DNA from: Sergeia podlipaevii
Lineage: Eukaryota > Euglenozoa > Kinetoplastea > Trypanosomatida > Trypanosomatidae
Reading direction: 5' to 3'
Assembly: GCA_030849805.1 (NCBI GenBank)
Contig: JASANZ010002106.1
Location: forward strand, 1 to 46,325
Length of the DNA stretch: 46,325 bases
In this document: positions 19,001 through 28,715 of the stretch, piece by piece
How positions within the stretch are numbered: the first letter of the stretch is position 1
Layout: each line of letters opens with the position of its first letter
The notes under the pieces: generated by a model
Told to the model about the DNA's origin: nothing
What the model saw: the letters and a program-made list of their open reading frames with translations, nothing else
Databases searched by the model: none
Made by a program: the position numbers and the translations under genes

Positions 19001-21340
19001 GAACGACGTCGCCGCGGAATTGGAGTTATCTGTCGCCCCAGCCACTGCGCATTCTTCGCTTTGCGTTGATTGCACGATGGCGTCGCCCCAGTTGCGAGAC
19101 ACAGTAATCCCAGTGCCCAACGCGAGTCCTGATATACTTAGCTTCTTTCAGTCTCGTCAAATACCCGCGCCGCCTCCTGTTAGTGCGACTGCACTTTCAT
19201 CTTCTCCTTGTGGCTCCCTCATAGCTGCAACAGCGGGCGTAGATGGAAGCCATCGCCCGCGCACTCAGCAGCAGCAGCAGCAGCATGTTCGCGAAGCGCG
19301 TGCAGGATGTGATGTATCGGCGGTCAAGGAGGACTTTACACGAGTCACAGAGAGTGTCTTGTGCGCCTTCTTACAGTACGACGGCACGGAACGGCCGGCG
19401 GTGTCGTATGGCAGTTCTAGAAATGCTGCTGCTGTTGCCGCTGCTACTGCTCAGCTCGACGCGGTGTGGTCTGACAGTGCAACTCTTAGTAGTCTCTTGA
19501 TAGAGGCGGTCCTCCCGTTTATATGTCGTAAGTTTCGTCTGCCTGTGCGTCTCGCAGAAATGTACGTTCCTCTTCCCATGAAAGACCGCGCTATTGTTTA
19601 CGAGCGCGTGTGTACCGCCTTGGGGGTGTGCATCGAGGAAGACAAAGGCGTATCGCGTGTGGTGCCGCTGGTGAGAGATTTCATGCCCGAGTCCGTTTCT
19701 TTGCTAGTAAAGTCAAGAGGCGGCGCTGGCGCACCTACCAAGGGCAACATCGACTCTTCTGTCAAGCGTGGAGCACCGGCACCAGCACCGCCAACTGTGC
19801 GGCGACCACGACACAGCTGCGATGAAGTGATCGAAGCTCTGCGTGGTAGCAAAGGCAACAGGAAAGGCATCAGCGTCAGCACCACCATTGCTGCTGCTGG
19901 TGCCGCGACCCATGAAAATGCGGAGTGTGGCAGCTGCTCTAGCAGTCGTAAGGGGAGAGGTGACAATGGTGGCAGCAGCGACAGCGACAGTATTAGTAGG
20001 GAGAGTATTGACTTCAGTTTCACCGCACCAGATGACACGGATGTGGAGAGTGAGGTGCACGCCAGGGAAGAGGACGAAGAAGCGGGGGATGCTCTGGATG
20101 GAGGGGGCTGGCGAAGCAGCAGCAGCAGAAATGCGGATGAGCACGGTCCACCTCAGAAGGAGCACCCGGCGCTCACCACCACCACCGCACGCTTTTATCT
20201 GATTCCTGGATGGGTGCTGCTGCGCACGGGCTGGTTAGTTCGTTGGCTTTTGCAGCGGCCTGAGGCGACTCCACAAGAGTGGGATACACTCGGCGCGTGC
20301 CTGGTGCCTTTCCTCGCTATTCAGAGGAACTACTGTAGGCAATGTGCGCTTCAAGGCATGCGTGTGCCATCATCAAATGCAAACATCAGGGGCAGAGGCA
20401 GAGGCAGTGGCACAGTGTGCAGGGATGGACACTTCAGTGTTGATTTCGCAGATTTTTGCCCTCACAGAGGTGAGGTGGGCGACGCCAGAAGTGGGAGCGG
20501 CGGCTCTCATGCAAAGCAACTTCGCCGCACAGCTGCTCAGGGCAAGTGCAACAGGAACGGGGGGAGGAGGAGGTGGTGGGTGCAGTGGGGCGCAGACGGC
20601 CGCATCCCAGGATGTGCCGACGCGGCTGCCGTGCTGCTGGACCATGTCTCCACTATGTCCTCTGCGCCGTGCTTGTTGTGGCACGCACTTGTACATGGAC
20701 ACAATGGCGGCCTGGACTGGAGTGTGCTTGGCGCCCACAACAACAGCCACAACACACGCGGCAGCAGCGCTGCAAGGATCTCTTCCGGGCGGCCACAAGA
20801 CAGCATGTTGATCCTGCGGAGCGCGGCGGCTGCAGGGCTAGACGTGGCGATTGCTTGTCGCAGAGAGCAACAGCGGGGGACTACTGGGGACCGGTGTGTG
20901 CTCATCCAACTCCTGCGTCGCCAGGCGGCGTACTGGAGTGAGCTCAGCAATGGCAGCAGTGGCGATTGCAGTAGCATCACGTCGTCCCTAAGAGCCAGTA
21001 AAGAGGCCACGGTGTTTGCCAGGTCCCCTGCTTCACTTGGTGCTGGTGACGGGGGTGCTTTCAGCGCACTTTCCGGTAAGGCCGCGCATACGCAGTCACT
21101 TTCTTTCTGTGGCGGCGCGGAGCGTTTGAATCAACCGCCTTCACTGGGGTTTCAGCGCCTTCTTACACAGCTGAGTGGCGTGGTCGCTGCTGCTGTTGCT
21201 GCTGCACCTACCACCACCGCCACCACCACTAGTACTAGTAGCACGACTGCTACTCGCGTGTCCGCCTCTTCTCCTCTCTCTGGCGAAAGAAACTGTGGGT
21301 CAAGCGTGCGTAGGGGAGTTACTTATCACCGCCACAACTA

Positions 21341-21372
<32 letters not shown>

Positions 21373-22631
21373 ATAATAATAGTGGCAGCAGTAGCGTCAA
21401 TAACAACAGCAACAGCGCACATAACGTCCATGCAAGCGGCAATGTCATCACCGGTAGTATCTCTAGACCCTCGGTGCTTCACACCCGCCGCGAGAGCAGT
21501 GGCATGGCGGCTTCTCACGTTCTTGGCAATGCGACTGGGGTCGGCGGAACCAATGGATTAGGTTGCAGTGCGAGCCACAAAGTACACCCACAAAGAGAGG
21601 CTACGGCGCTGCAAGAGGCTCTTGCAAATGCACATATTGCGCTCGAGCAGCTAGGCAATCCATTTAGTGCCCAATACCGTGCACTGACGCTAGCGTACAT
21701 TGCAGCAATGGCTGCTCCACATCAGACACCACTACCACAGCGCAGTACTGAGGATGATGGGGCATCACACCCTTCAGGACATGTTCCCTTAGCACGTCTG
21801 TGGCGGTTTTCTGATGAAGAGCAAGGCGGCGCACACGGCGATGTCGGGGAATTCTTTGAGGCCTTTGCCTTTGGTTACGGGACAACTGGGGTTTCTGATC
21901 CCCCCGCCGTGCTGAAGCGTGTAGCTCCCTCCACTGCCGTGACTGGCTACACGCAGCTGCCAACTTCTAAGGATGGTAAGAGTGCGCTGCTGATGGCTTG
22001 CAGCCCAAGTCAACTGCTCACCAGTGGTATTGTCGCGTCTTCCACGGGGAAGCATCTACCTCACACATCGTCCAACCCGCAGCTTCTTGCCACCGTGGCT
22101 CACGCACGTGCGTGTCTGGTAAAATTTTGTGCCTCGGACTTAGTCACGGCACAGGAGCAGCTTGAAATTGGCGTTGTGCGTTTGAGACTTGCGTTGCGCG
22201 AGCAGGGAAGTAGCGCGTGTGGTGGCGAGCGTAACGGTGATGGTAGATGTGGAGTCGCAACCGCCGCGGCACATCCACTAGCTTCACCGTCACTACCATT
22301 GCTGCTTCTTCCCAACCAAGAGACAGAGGATGCACTTACCAAGGCTGCCCAGCTGTTTCTCTCTCTTGACGGCGAGTACACAGAGCGTACGCAGCGTGCA
22401 CTTGCCTGTCTGGCACTTTACCACTGCTGCACTGGTAATTACACACAGTGGCGTGTGTTGATGCACGCACTGCGTGGGGGCTGGCGCACGGGTGATCCAA
22501 TGGACGTGGAGGCACTTTGGGGTAGCCACTCTGCTCTCGCGCACTCGTTCTCACAGCGCACTGTTTCGATGTTGCAGTCTCACCCTGAGACGCGGCGGCA
22601 TGAGTTTGTGCACGTATCTAGCACTGTGTGA
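16071..22631 (+). CDS. Very large CLU-domain-like protein with TPR-like C-terminus
   Basis: 2186 residues from ATG 16071 (MPTIPINDSLED) to TGA; the in-frame GTG at 16047 is not the likely start. The first 430 residues are conserved-looking: LLVRDGFFMCFWNTTVGERIG (about 220-240), CYHIRYKGRGVTCLGLLPV (260-278), then DPELMAMAQQVASALCVIPH and PPGVCPHVGRDGRYYLLNN (about 356-374). The order of a 'Y(K/R)G..V..L...P' block, an 'H.G.DGRYYLL' block and later helical repeats is that of CLU (clustered mitochondria/eIF3-associated) proteins, which bind mRNAs for mitochondrial proteins; this is a tentative family call. Helical TPR-like segments appear at about 1845-1885, 2020-2055 and 2085-2140. Long Ser/Gly/Asn/Ala-rich segments separate them, including a run of ten AGT-encoded Ser at 21342-21371. 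Residues about 1445-1505 look frameshifted. Confidence 0.6.
21342..21371 (+). repeat. (AGT)10 coding microsatellite
   Basis: Ten perfect AGT codons give a run of ten serines inside the CLU-like gene, flanked by TGATAATAAT-like and AAC-rich DNA encoding Asp/Asn/Ser. Such trinucleotide tracts keep the frame when they change length and probably vary between strains. Confidence 0.85.
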
Positions 22632-23474
22632 GTGCCCCCTCTCTCTCTTTTTTTTTTTTGTTGCCTTCTGCATTTACTCCAACGGCTATTTGCCTTGTGT
22701 GTCCCTGTTCTTTTCTTTTTTTTTTTCCTTTATAAAGAAAGAATAGAAAGCATAATCTCTGTGTGATCCTGGAACTTTTTCTTTCATGCACTTACGGGAT
22801 AGGGGGGGGGGGGAAACAAGGAAAATAAAGCACACATTTCCTTGTCCTTTTGTTTGCTGCTGTTTTGCATTCTCTCTCTCTCTCTCTCTTGTTCACTACT
22901 TGAAAGGAAAATCTCTTTTAAATACAATTATTATTATTCATTATTATTATTATTATTATTATTCTCTTTCATCTTTTGCTTTCATATGAATCGCTTTTAT
23001 ATATATATATGCAGAGTTCTGTTTTGTTTCATGTTCTCAAGCGGTGCTTCTATCTTTCAGTGTGAATAGATATACTGATGAGACTGAGAATTTTGTTTCT
23101 TCTCTATTACTTATCAAGAGGATAGAGGTGGCAAGAGAGAGAGGGAGATGGAAAGTATCTTCTTTATCCCTCTTATAAATCTTCTTTTCATTTTTTTTTA
23201 GTATTGAAGAACTGTTCATCATGAAAAGTGCCATCCATTTTTTTGCTCCTTTTTTCAATTCTTTACCTTATTCTTGTTGGATATCTACATATTTTTTTTC
23301 TTGAAATCCCTTCCTTTCTTCTTTTTTTTTTCTTCTTCAGTTGTACGATTACCATACTGCATCTTACAAACGTATTTATCAAGAGACATTTGCGTCTACG
23401 CACTGAAGCTTTAGGGAAAAAAAAGTCCCCATTGAAACACACACACACACAACGTATACATTTTTTCCTGACCA
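22632..23474. other. Intergenic spacer with CT and ATT repeats
   Basis: No gene seen. It contains G12 at about 22802-22813, (CT)n at 22871-22889, (ATT)n at 22927-22963 and a (CA)n run at about 23440-23450. It should hold the 3' UTR of the CLU-like gene and the leader of the next one. Confidence 0.5.
23311..23340 (+). promoter_or_regulatory. Putative spliced-leader acceptor site
   Basis: A clean pyrimidine tract (23311-23338) ends in CAG, with AG at 23339-23340, one of the best acceptor-like signals in the window. It would give a 134-nt leader without any ATG before the start at 23475. Confidence 0.5.
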
Positions 23475-24584
23475 ATGTCCAGCCACAAAATTCCTACCAA
23501 GAGGGAGGTCACCATCGCACGCGAGGAGGCAACTCTTGTGCTGTCCAAGATCACAGATCTCCTCCTCCGCTCAGGTGCTGAGGGCTTTCTTGAGTTTCAG
23601 CGGGCCTTGACGAGGGAGTGTGATAGCGAGGCTGCCTCCAGCTCCGCGCCGCGTGCCAACCCTGAAGGCCTGAAAGCAGTTCTGCGAGGTTGCGGCGTGC
23701 TGCTGAGCCCCGACGAGTTCCGTAGTATTCTTATGGGCTACTGCGATATTGTTGGGTTCGTGCTCGTGGTCCCCCTGCTTGCTGCTCTATGTCCTCTCGC
23801 TCAGCTTTCCTCACAAGCGGAGGCCACTGCGTATGCACTCCTCCCCAAGGATAATAACAATGCAGTTGCTGCTGGTGGTGGTAGCAGCAGCGTTGCTGCG
23901 ACGAAGCCGCTTCCTAGCGTTACTCTTGACAGCGTACACGAGCTCATGTGCCACCTGTTCGCCCCGGCTGAGGAAGGCAACGATGCCCTCAGTAGTGAGA
24001 TGCAGTCCGCCTACGAAGAAGCGGCTGTGTGCTTTACCATGGAGAACTACCCCAATGTCATCGTTCCTGGAGGTGATGTGATCACTTTTATTGGGACGGT
24101 GCTGGCACTCCGTGCATCAGTTCGGGGCTTTGAGCCTCTCGTAGTGGCGCGTCTCATAGAGGCGAAGGGGATTCTGCTTGCCTCGGGTACTAACGTCGCT
24201 ACGATTACACTTGGCGCTAGCTGCGCCACGAACCCCATGGCGAGCTCCTCCACGGCTGTTACAGGGTTCACCATGATGAAAACGGGCGCGCGCTCCACCC
24301 GGGAGTTCGAGCGTTACCGCGATGAGAGCCGACTAGATGAGTGGCTGCGTGGCCGTGACGAGCCAGCGGCGCGGTCCAGCTATCAAAAGCGTGTAGTAGG
24401 ATATGGCGGTCACATGCCAGAGTACCGCTACCACTTTGGACGTACTTTTCACGTTATTGAGGAGGATCTTCCGGAGCTGACGAAACCACCAAAGGTACTG
24501 GAGGAGGTGACCCCAGATGCGTTCGGGTCTTCGCGAGAGCTGAAGAACAGCCGCATGAACGCTCACCACTACAATTTTTCTTAG
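23475..24584 (+). CDS. Probable axonemal protein with CIMIP2/FAM166-like C-terminal motif
   Basis: 369 residues from ATG 23475 (MSSHKIPTKREV) to TAG. The N-terminal half is helical with an EF-hand-like arrangement but no intact calcium loop: LKAVLRGCGVLLSPDEFRSI (about 65-84). A second helical part lies at about 155-260. Near the C-terminus the block VVGYGGHMPEYRYHFGRTFH (307-326) matches the 'GYxGxxPxxxxxxGxTY' signature of CIMIP2/FAM166-type (DUF2475) proteins, which bind the inside of ciliary doublet microtubules. This makes a flagellar microtubule-inner protein the best guess. The link is by motif only. There is no signal peptide or membrane segment; the Ala/Gly/Ser-rich insertion around residues 130-145 looks like low complexity. 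It is followed by poly-A DNA typical of a 3' UTR. Confidence 0.6.
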   Translation: MSSHKIPTKREVTIAREEATLVLSKITDLLLRSGAEGFLEFQRALTRECDSEAASSSAPRANPEGLKAVLRGCGVLLSPDEFRSILMGYCDIVGFVLVVPLLAALCPLAQLSSQAEATAYALLPKDNNNAVAAGGGSSSVAATKPLPSVTLDSVHELMCHLFAPAEEGNDALSSEMQSAYEEAAVCFTMENYPNVIVPGGDVITFIGTVLALRASVRGFEPLVVARLIEAKGILLASGTNVATITLGASCATNPMASSSTAVTGFTMMKTGARSTREFERYRDESRLDEWLRGRDEPAARSSYQKRVVGYGGHMPEYRYHFGRTFHVIEEDLPELTKPPKVLEEVTPDAFGSSRELKNSRMNAHHYNFS

Positions 24585-25591
24585 AATCATTAAAAAAAAA
24601 AAAGAAATATAGTGGCGACGAAGGTAAAATGTGCAGTACTTTTGCTTTAAAAAAAAAAATGTTTCCAAAGGAGGACAACAAAAAAAAAAAGCAAACAAGT
24701 TGGAGTTGCGAGAGGAGGAGGCAGTAAGACATCTCTTTTTCCCCCTCTCTCTCTTTTCTTTCGTCTGTTTGCTGCTTTTTCACTGCCCTACAGTGTTACA
24801 TTCACTTTCATGTAGAATCGCAGAGAGAGAGAGAGAGCGAAAGAGAGAATGTGTGTGTTTGTGTGTATGTGTGATGATGATGGAGATAATGTACAAAGCG
24901 AGGGTAGGAGGGGTGTGAATGGGTGATGGTTTATCTGTGCTGGCAGATGACCATATCATCTTCATCATTTTTTTTTTTTTTTAAGTTTGCTTTGCAATTG
25001 ATGTGGCGTATATAGATGCCCTCTCCCTCCTCTTCTCTCCCTAACGTGCATTAGCTCAACTGACTCTTCCTTTTGGCATTACTTCGGACCCTTCTTTTTT
25101 TTTATTATTATTATTATATCATATTATTTTTTGTTGTGCCTCTTTATGGCAGCGATGTAAACAACGGGAACGAGCAATGAACAAAAAATGGAAAAAGTGG
25201 AACTGCACAGTATGCATGGAGTGGGAACTCTGAAGTGTGGTTTGTTTCCCTCTTCGATTCGAAGAGAGGACGAAAGGAGACTTCATTTCAATTTTATATG
25301 AGTATGAGTGCGCTTTTTTATATACATTCATCTTCTCTCTCTCTCTCTCTCCTTTTTTTTTTTTTGGCAACCATATAGGCAGCTTAGTTGTTACAGAACC
25401 ATAGTCACAAGTAAGCAAGAGTGGGGTGGTGGTGCAGGTGGCAGCGGTCCTACTTCTTAACACTATTGTAGCTCATTCTATTTTTTTCTTCATTATTGTT
25501 ATTGCACTGCTCTTACTCTGGACACACATAAGCTCGTTTTGCTTACGAGTTATCTATCTATCTATCCATTTATTGATTGATTACGAAGTTG
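24585..25591. other. Intergenic spacer, about 1 kb
   Basis: No gene seen. It holds A and T homopolymers, a (GA)n run near 24821-24846, a GT-rich stretch near 24848-24870, (ATT)n near 25106-25120, an 8-bp-arm inverted repeat at 25250-25266, (CT)n near 25334-25351 and (ATCT)n near 25553-25566. Confidence 0.5.
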
Positions 25592-25900
25592 ATGCTGCGT
25601 TACTCAAAGGTACTGTGGCCGCGCGGTGGTGGAGCGGAGTCCAACTGGTTTGGGAGTGAGAAATCCAGTGATACCGTAGCCGGCTGCTTAAAGTCCTTCG
25701 TTGTGTGCCTCATTGGACTTGGCATCATCAATTTTGTTTTTAGAGGTAATGTGCTAGGCTACTGCGGCACGAAAGATCAGGTGGTACTGCCTTTTACTCG
25801 TTCTACGCTGCCTTCAGTGCGGATCTACGGCTTTGTGGATCTTGAAGACAATAAAGAGCAACAGCAGCAGCAGCAAGTGGAGGAGAGAGAGAAAAAATGA
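25592..25900 (+). CDS. Small single-pass membrane protein, unknown
   Basis: 102 residues from ATG 25592 (MLRYSKVLWPRGGG) to TGA; the in-frame TTG at 25577 was rejected. One hydrophobic helix lies at about residues 31-51 (AGCLKSFVVCLIGLGIINFVF). A short basic N-terminus before it and a soluble tail after it (VRIYGFVDLEDN, then a Gln6 run and a charged end, VEEREKK) suggest a small mitochondrial inner-membrane subunit or assembly factor. This is inferred from shape, size and the next two genes, which also look mitochondrial. Coding is supported by ordinary composition up to the Gln tract. I do not recognise the family. Confidence 0.6.
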   Translation: MLRYSKVLWPRGGGAESNWFGSEKSSDTVAGCLKSFVVCLIGLGIINFVFRGNVLGYCGTKDQVVLPFTRSTLPSVRIYGFVDLEDNKEQQQQQQVEEREKK

Positions 25901-26380
25901 AGGGTCGCTACATGATGATAATGTTGCGAAAGGGATGGGATCAGAGCCCACATACTTCAACCCACTGGGTTACTTTGCCACCCGCCCTCTTATTTTTTTT
26001 TCTTCATATTTGGTGATCTTCTTGAAAGTGTTGATGTTCACACCTGCTGGCTAGCAGTCTGTTTCACATTCCTTTATATATATATATATATATATATATA
26101 AAGGTAAAATGGGAGGAAACAATGAGGCAAAGAACATACACCACTGCTGTATCTCTCTGCTGAGCATTTCAAGAAGAAAAAAGCACATATATTGCTGATT
26201 CAATCTTCCAAGATGAGGTTCCAGGGAACAATGCATCTTAAACAAAAACTTTTTGCTTCTTTTCGTCTTCGTATTTCTTTTTTTTTTTCCTCTTCAAAAA
26301 ATAAAATAAAACAATTTTAGTAGTCAAGATCTTAGTATTTTGTATTTTATCTTCTAAGCACACACACACACCTGGTTGTT
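25901..26380. other. Intergenic spacer with a 34-bp palindrome
   Basis: No gene seen. It holds a perfect self-complementary AT tract (26071-26104), a pyrimidine run at about 26262-26296, AG at about 26318 and 26335, and a (CA)n run just before the next start. The segment after 26296 contains no ATG before 26381. Confidence 0.5.
26071..26104. repeat. Perfect 34-bp palindrome, (TA)n core with CCTT/AAGG ends
   Basis: The tract begins CCTT, continues as alternating TA for about 26 bases and ends AAGG, so the whole 34 bases equal their own reverse complement. It may extrude a cruciform or form a hairpin in RNA; seen directly. Confidence 0.85.
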
Positions 26381-26674
26381 ATGTCCGCCTCAGCTGCGAA
26401 GGTTGCGCCTAAGTCGTTCCACCAGTTCCGCAACTTGTCTTACATCGTTGTGGCCTGGTTTGGCTTCAACAAGGGTTTCCGTGAGAAGCGCAGCAACGAT
26501 AACGCCTGGGTGGAGCACCAGAAGGCTGTTCGCCAGCAGAACGTGGAGCGCTACCAGGCTGCCCACGCCCTGCGCGAAGCTCAGCAGGACGCAGCGCTCG
26601 AGAAAACCGTCCCAGCTGGCGTTCCTCAGGACCTCCATGAGCTCTACAAGAACGTGGAGAAGTCCATGCAGTAA
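26381..26674 (+). CDS. Probable mitochondrial ATP synthase subunit e
   Basis: 97 residues from ATG 26381 (MSASAAKVAPKSFHQF) to TAA. A short N-terminal hydrophobic segment NLSYIVVAWFGFNKGF (about 18-33) contains GFNKG, a GxxxG motif, and is followed by a long charged helix (EHQKAVRQQNVERYQAAHAL and on). This architecture (one N-terminal membrane helix with GxxxG, then a soluble helix) is that of ATP synthase subunit e, which with subunit g holds enzyme dimers together and shapes cristae. Other small inner-membrane subunits of complexes III or IV remain possible. Codons strongly prefer C or G in third position, as expected for an abundant protein. The call rests on architecture and on memory of a subunit e gene in this syntenic neighbourhood in T. 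brucei. Confidence 0.6.
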   Translation: MSASAAKVAPKSFHQFRNLSYIVVAWFGFNKGFREKRSNDNAWVEHQKAVRQQNVERYQAAHALREAQQDAALEKTVPAGVPQDLHELYKNVEKSMQ

Positions 26675-27608
26675 ATAAGCAATTCAGCTTTCTTTTTTCT
26701 TCTTCTCTCTGTTTAACTTAGCTTTTGTGTCTTTATGATAATTTGAGTTGGGACGTGTAGGATGTAGATGCGAGGTTTTATTGGCTAAGCAGATGTGTTT
26801 GTGCGAGTGGGTGAGATATGCGAGCGCGTGCTCGCTTGCAAGGGGAAGATAAGATTGGTAGGGAGGTAGCCATAGAGAGAGAAGTCCCTCCCTCCCCCCC
26901 CCTTGTAGAATTGCCGATTCTCTTTCTCTTTCTCACTATATATATAAATATTTATGGTAAACAAATTAAAAAAAGTGCAAAGACAAAAGAGAAACAGAAA
27001 AAAAAATGTTGTAGGAGGGAGGAAAAAGAAGAGAAGGAAAGCGAACACACACACACACACATATATATATCAACTGGGGTAGTAGCGCATTGCGGGTTTC
27101 TTGCTATAGGGTATTCATAAAATCCACTCCGTCGTAGACAGGAAGGCGAGGAGGTGAAGAGATCATGCTTGTTTTTCTACATGCGCGTTTAGTACAATTA
27201 CCGTATAAACAAGCAAACATATATATATATATTTGCATAGTAGACGTAGGGATGCGAGGAAGAGGTTGATCATAGGCTCATGCTACTGGGCACCTCAGTT
27301 CTGGGCAGTAACGATGAAGATTATCGTCATTTTTTTTTTTTTATTGTGTTGTGTGTGCGTTTTGGTACCTTCTTATATGTGCGTTCTCCTTTTTCTTTGT
27401 TTTGTCCCTTTATTTTCTTCTGTTTTTTTTTTCTCATGCAAAGGCTCATATACACACGCACACATACAGGATAACAGTATCGTCAAGGAAGTGAAAAGAA
27501 GAAACGCATTCTTTCTGTTTGTAGAGGAAAAAAAATATAACCATTACCATAGTAAAGAGCAATTTTCATACGCACATTATCTCTAGTTAATCACAGCTAT
27601 TTATAACG
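26675..27608. other. Intergenic spacer
   Basis: No gene seen. It has (CA)n joined to (TA)n at about 27045-27070, an AT run near 27220-27232, and a long pyrimidine tract at about 27386-27434 followed by AG sites at about 27442 and 27470 that probably serve the next gene. There is no ATG between 27440 and 27608. Confidence 0.5.
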
Positions 27609-28220
27609 ATGCATCACCTTCTACGCAGATCAGTGGGGGCGGGCAGTAGCAATATATTCTCCTCTTCTCTCGCGTACGGTGTGGTGTCTGCTCAAATGCG
27701 TACGGTGATCTCGGGCCACATGCCGACCGAGGGAGAAGGCCCTAACTCTGGCAACCCACAAGGCTGGGAAATGCGTCGTGGGCACCACCTTCAGAGTAGC
27801 GTCGGCTTGCATTCTCCTATGAAGACTGCGTGTGGCCGCGAGTTCAATCCACAGATTTACTACGAGGTACTGCAGGCGTGCTGTGACGCGCAGTGGATGA
27901 ATGCGATTCAGCGAGAAATCATGACTGACACGGAATACGTAAAGTTTCTACGTGAGAACGGCGGAGCCGCAAAGGAGCTCCGCGTGTTGACGGACAGCTG
28001 CCAACACGATGATGACTTTATGGTGAAGCTGAAGGAGAAACTCAAGACGGATGTGAGGATGTCCTTGTCGCTGTGCGCTGTCCAGGAGAGCTACGAGCGC
28101 ATCAGGGCGAAGCGCGATAAGCATGAGACACAAGTCGCAGCAGATGGCGGCAAGGACCCTTACGCGTCTATGAAGGGACGTCAACATGGCCAGTTTGGTG
28201 CGACGCAGCCACGGATATAG
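27609..28220 (+). CDS. Probable mitochondrial protein, unknown function
   Basis: 203 residues from ATG 27609 to TAG. The N-terminus MHHLLRRSVGAGSSNIFSSS is Arg/Ser-rich without acidic residues for the first 40 positions, as in a mitochondrial presequence. The body (about 75-185) is charged and helical: PQIYYEVLQACCDAQWMNAI, EIMTDTEYVKFLRENGG, then FMVKLKEKLKTDVRMSLSL and QESYERIRAKRDKHE. There is no membrane helix. It lies directly after two other small, probably mitochondrial genes. I do not recognise the family; a mitoribosomal or respiratory-complex accessory subunit would fit but is not shown. Confidence 0.7.
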   Translation: MHHLLRRSVGAGSSNIFSSSLAYGVVSAQMRTVISGHMPTEGEGPNSGNPQGWEMRRGHHLQSSVGLHSPMKTACGREFNPQIYYEVLQACCDAQWMNAIQREIMTDTEYVKFLRENGGAAKELRVLTDSCQHDDDFMVKLKEKLKTDVRMSLSLCAVQESYERIRAKRDKHETQVAADGGKDPYASMKGRQHGQFGATQPRI

Positions 28221-28350
28221 CACATTTCTCTGTCATTTTTTTTTTTTTTTTTGTTAGACGCTGCATTTTTGTTTAGTTTCTCGCATGCAATGTTTTTTTT
28301 AAGAATAATAATAATTTAACGTTTCAATTTCTTCGTCCCTGGTGAGAGGA

Positions 28351-28370
28351 GGTGAGGTGAGGTGAGGTGA
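28351..28370 (+). repeat. (GGTGA)4 minisatellite
   Basis: Four perfect copies of GGTGA, preceded by a related GGTGAGAGGA. It is unusual for this window, where most tandem repeats are mono-, di- or trinucleotides. Confidence 0.85.
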
Positions 28371-28654
28371 GTACATGTTGAAAGGTTTGCGTACAATGAT
28401 TGAATGATACGTACAGAAACAACAGCATGTATTTTCCACTGTGTTTTCCATATTGATCTCCATATGTATGCATATATATATTAAATTATCTTCCACTTTT
28501 TCTTTCATTTTTTTTTTTGTGTGTTATATTTACATTGGAAGTAACTCCACAGTACAAACGCACGCTCACATATACGTGAACCTCATCAATAGTAGTTTGC
28601 TGTAGGTGGTATCAACATCTTTCACTGTCTGCCTCTTTATACATTTACATGGCC

Positions 28655-28675
28655 TTCTGTTTTTCTAATTTTTAG
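28655..28675 (+). promoter_or_regulatory. Putative spliced-leader acceptor site for the phosphatase gene
   Basis: A pyrimidine-rich run at about 28652-28673 ends in TTTTTAG (AG 28674-28675). The resulting 40-nt leader carries a (CA)12-like tract and no ATG before 28716. Confidence 0.5.
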
Positions 28676-28715
28676 CCATCACACACACACACACACACAC
28701 ACAAGCACCTTTTAC

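Larger units (their letters stand above)
28221..28715. other. Intergenic spacer with GGTGA and CA repeats
   Basis: No gene seen. It contains poly-T, (GGTGA)4 at 28351-28370, an AT-rich middle, a pyrimidine tract and AG at 28674-28675, and (CA)n at about 28680-28703. Confidence 0.5.

Noticed and set aside
24868..24960. TGATGATGATGG as a snoRNA C box
   Set aside because: No matching CTGA D box within the usual distance and no terminal stem.
25249..25267. 8-bp-arm inverted repeat CTCTTCGA/TCGAAGAG
   Set aside because: A short palindrome of this kind is expected by chance in 46 kb; no T run or other context suggests a terminator or factor site.
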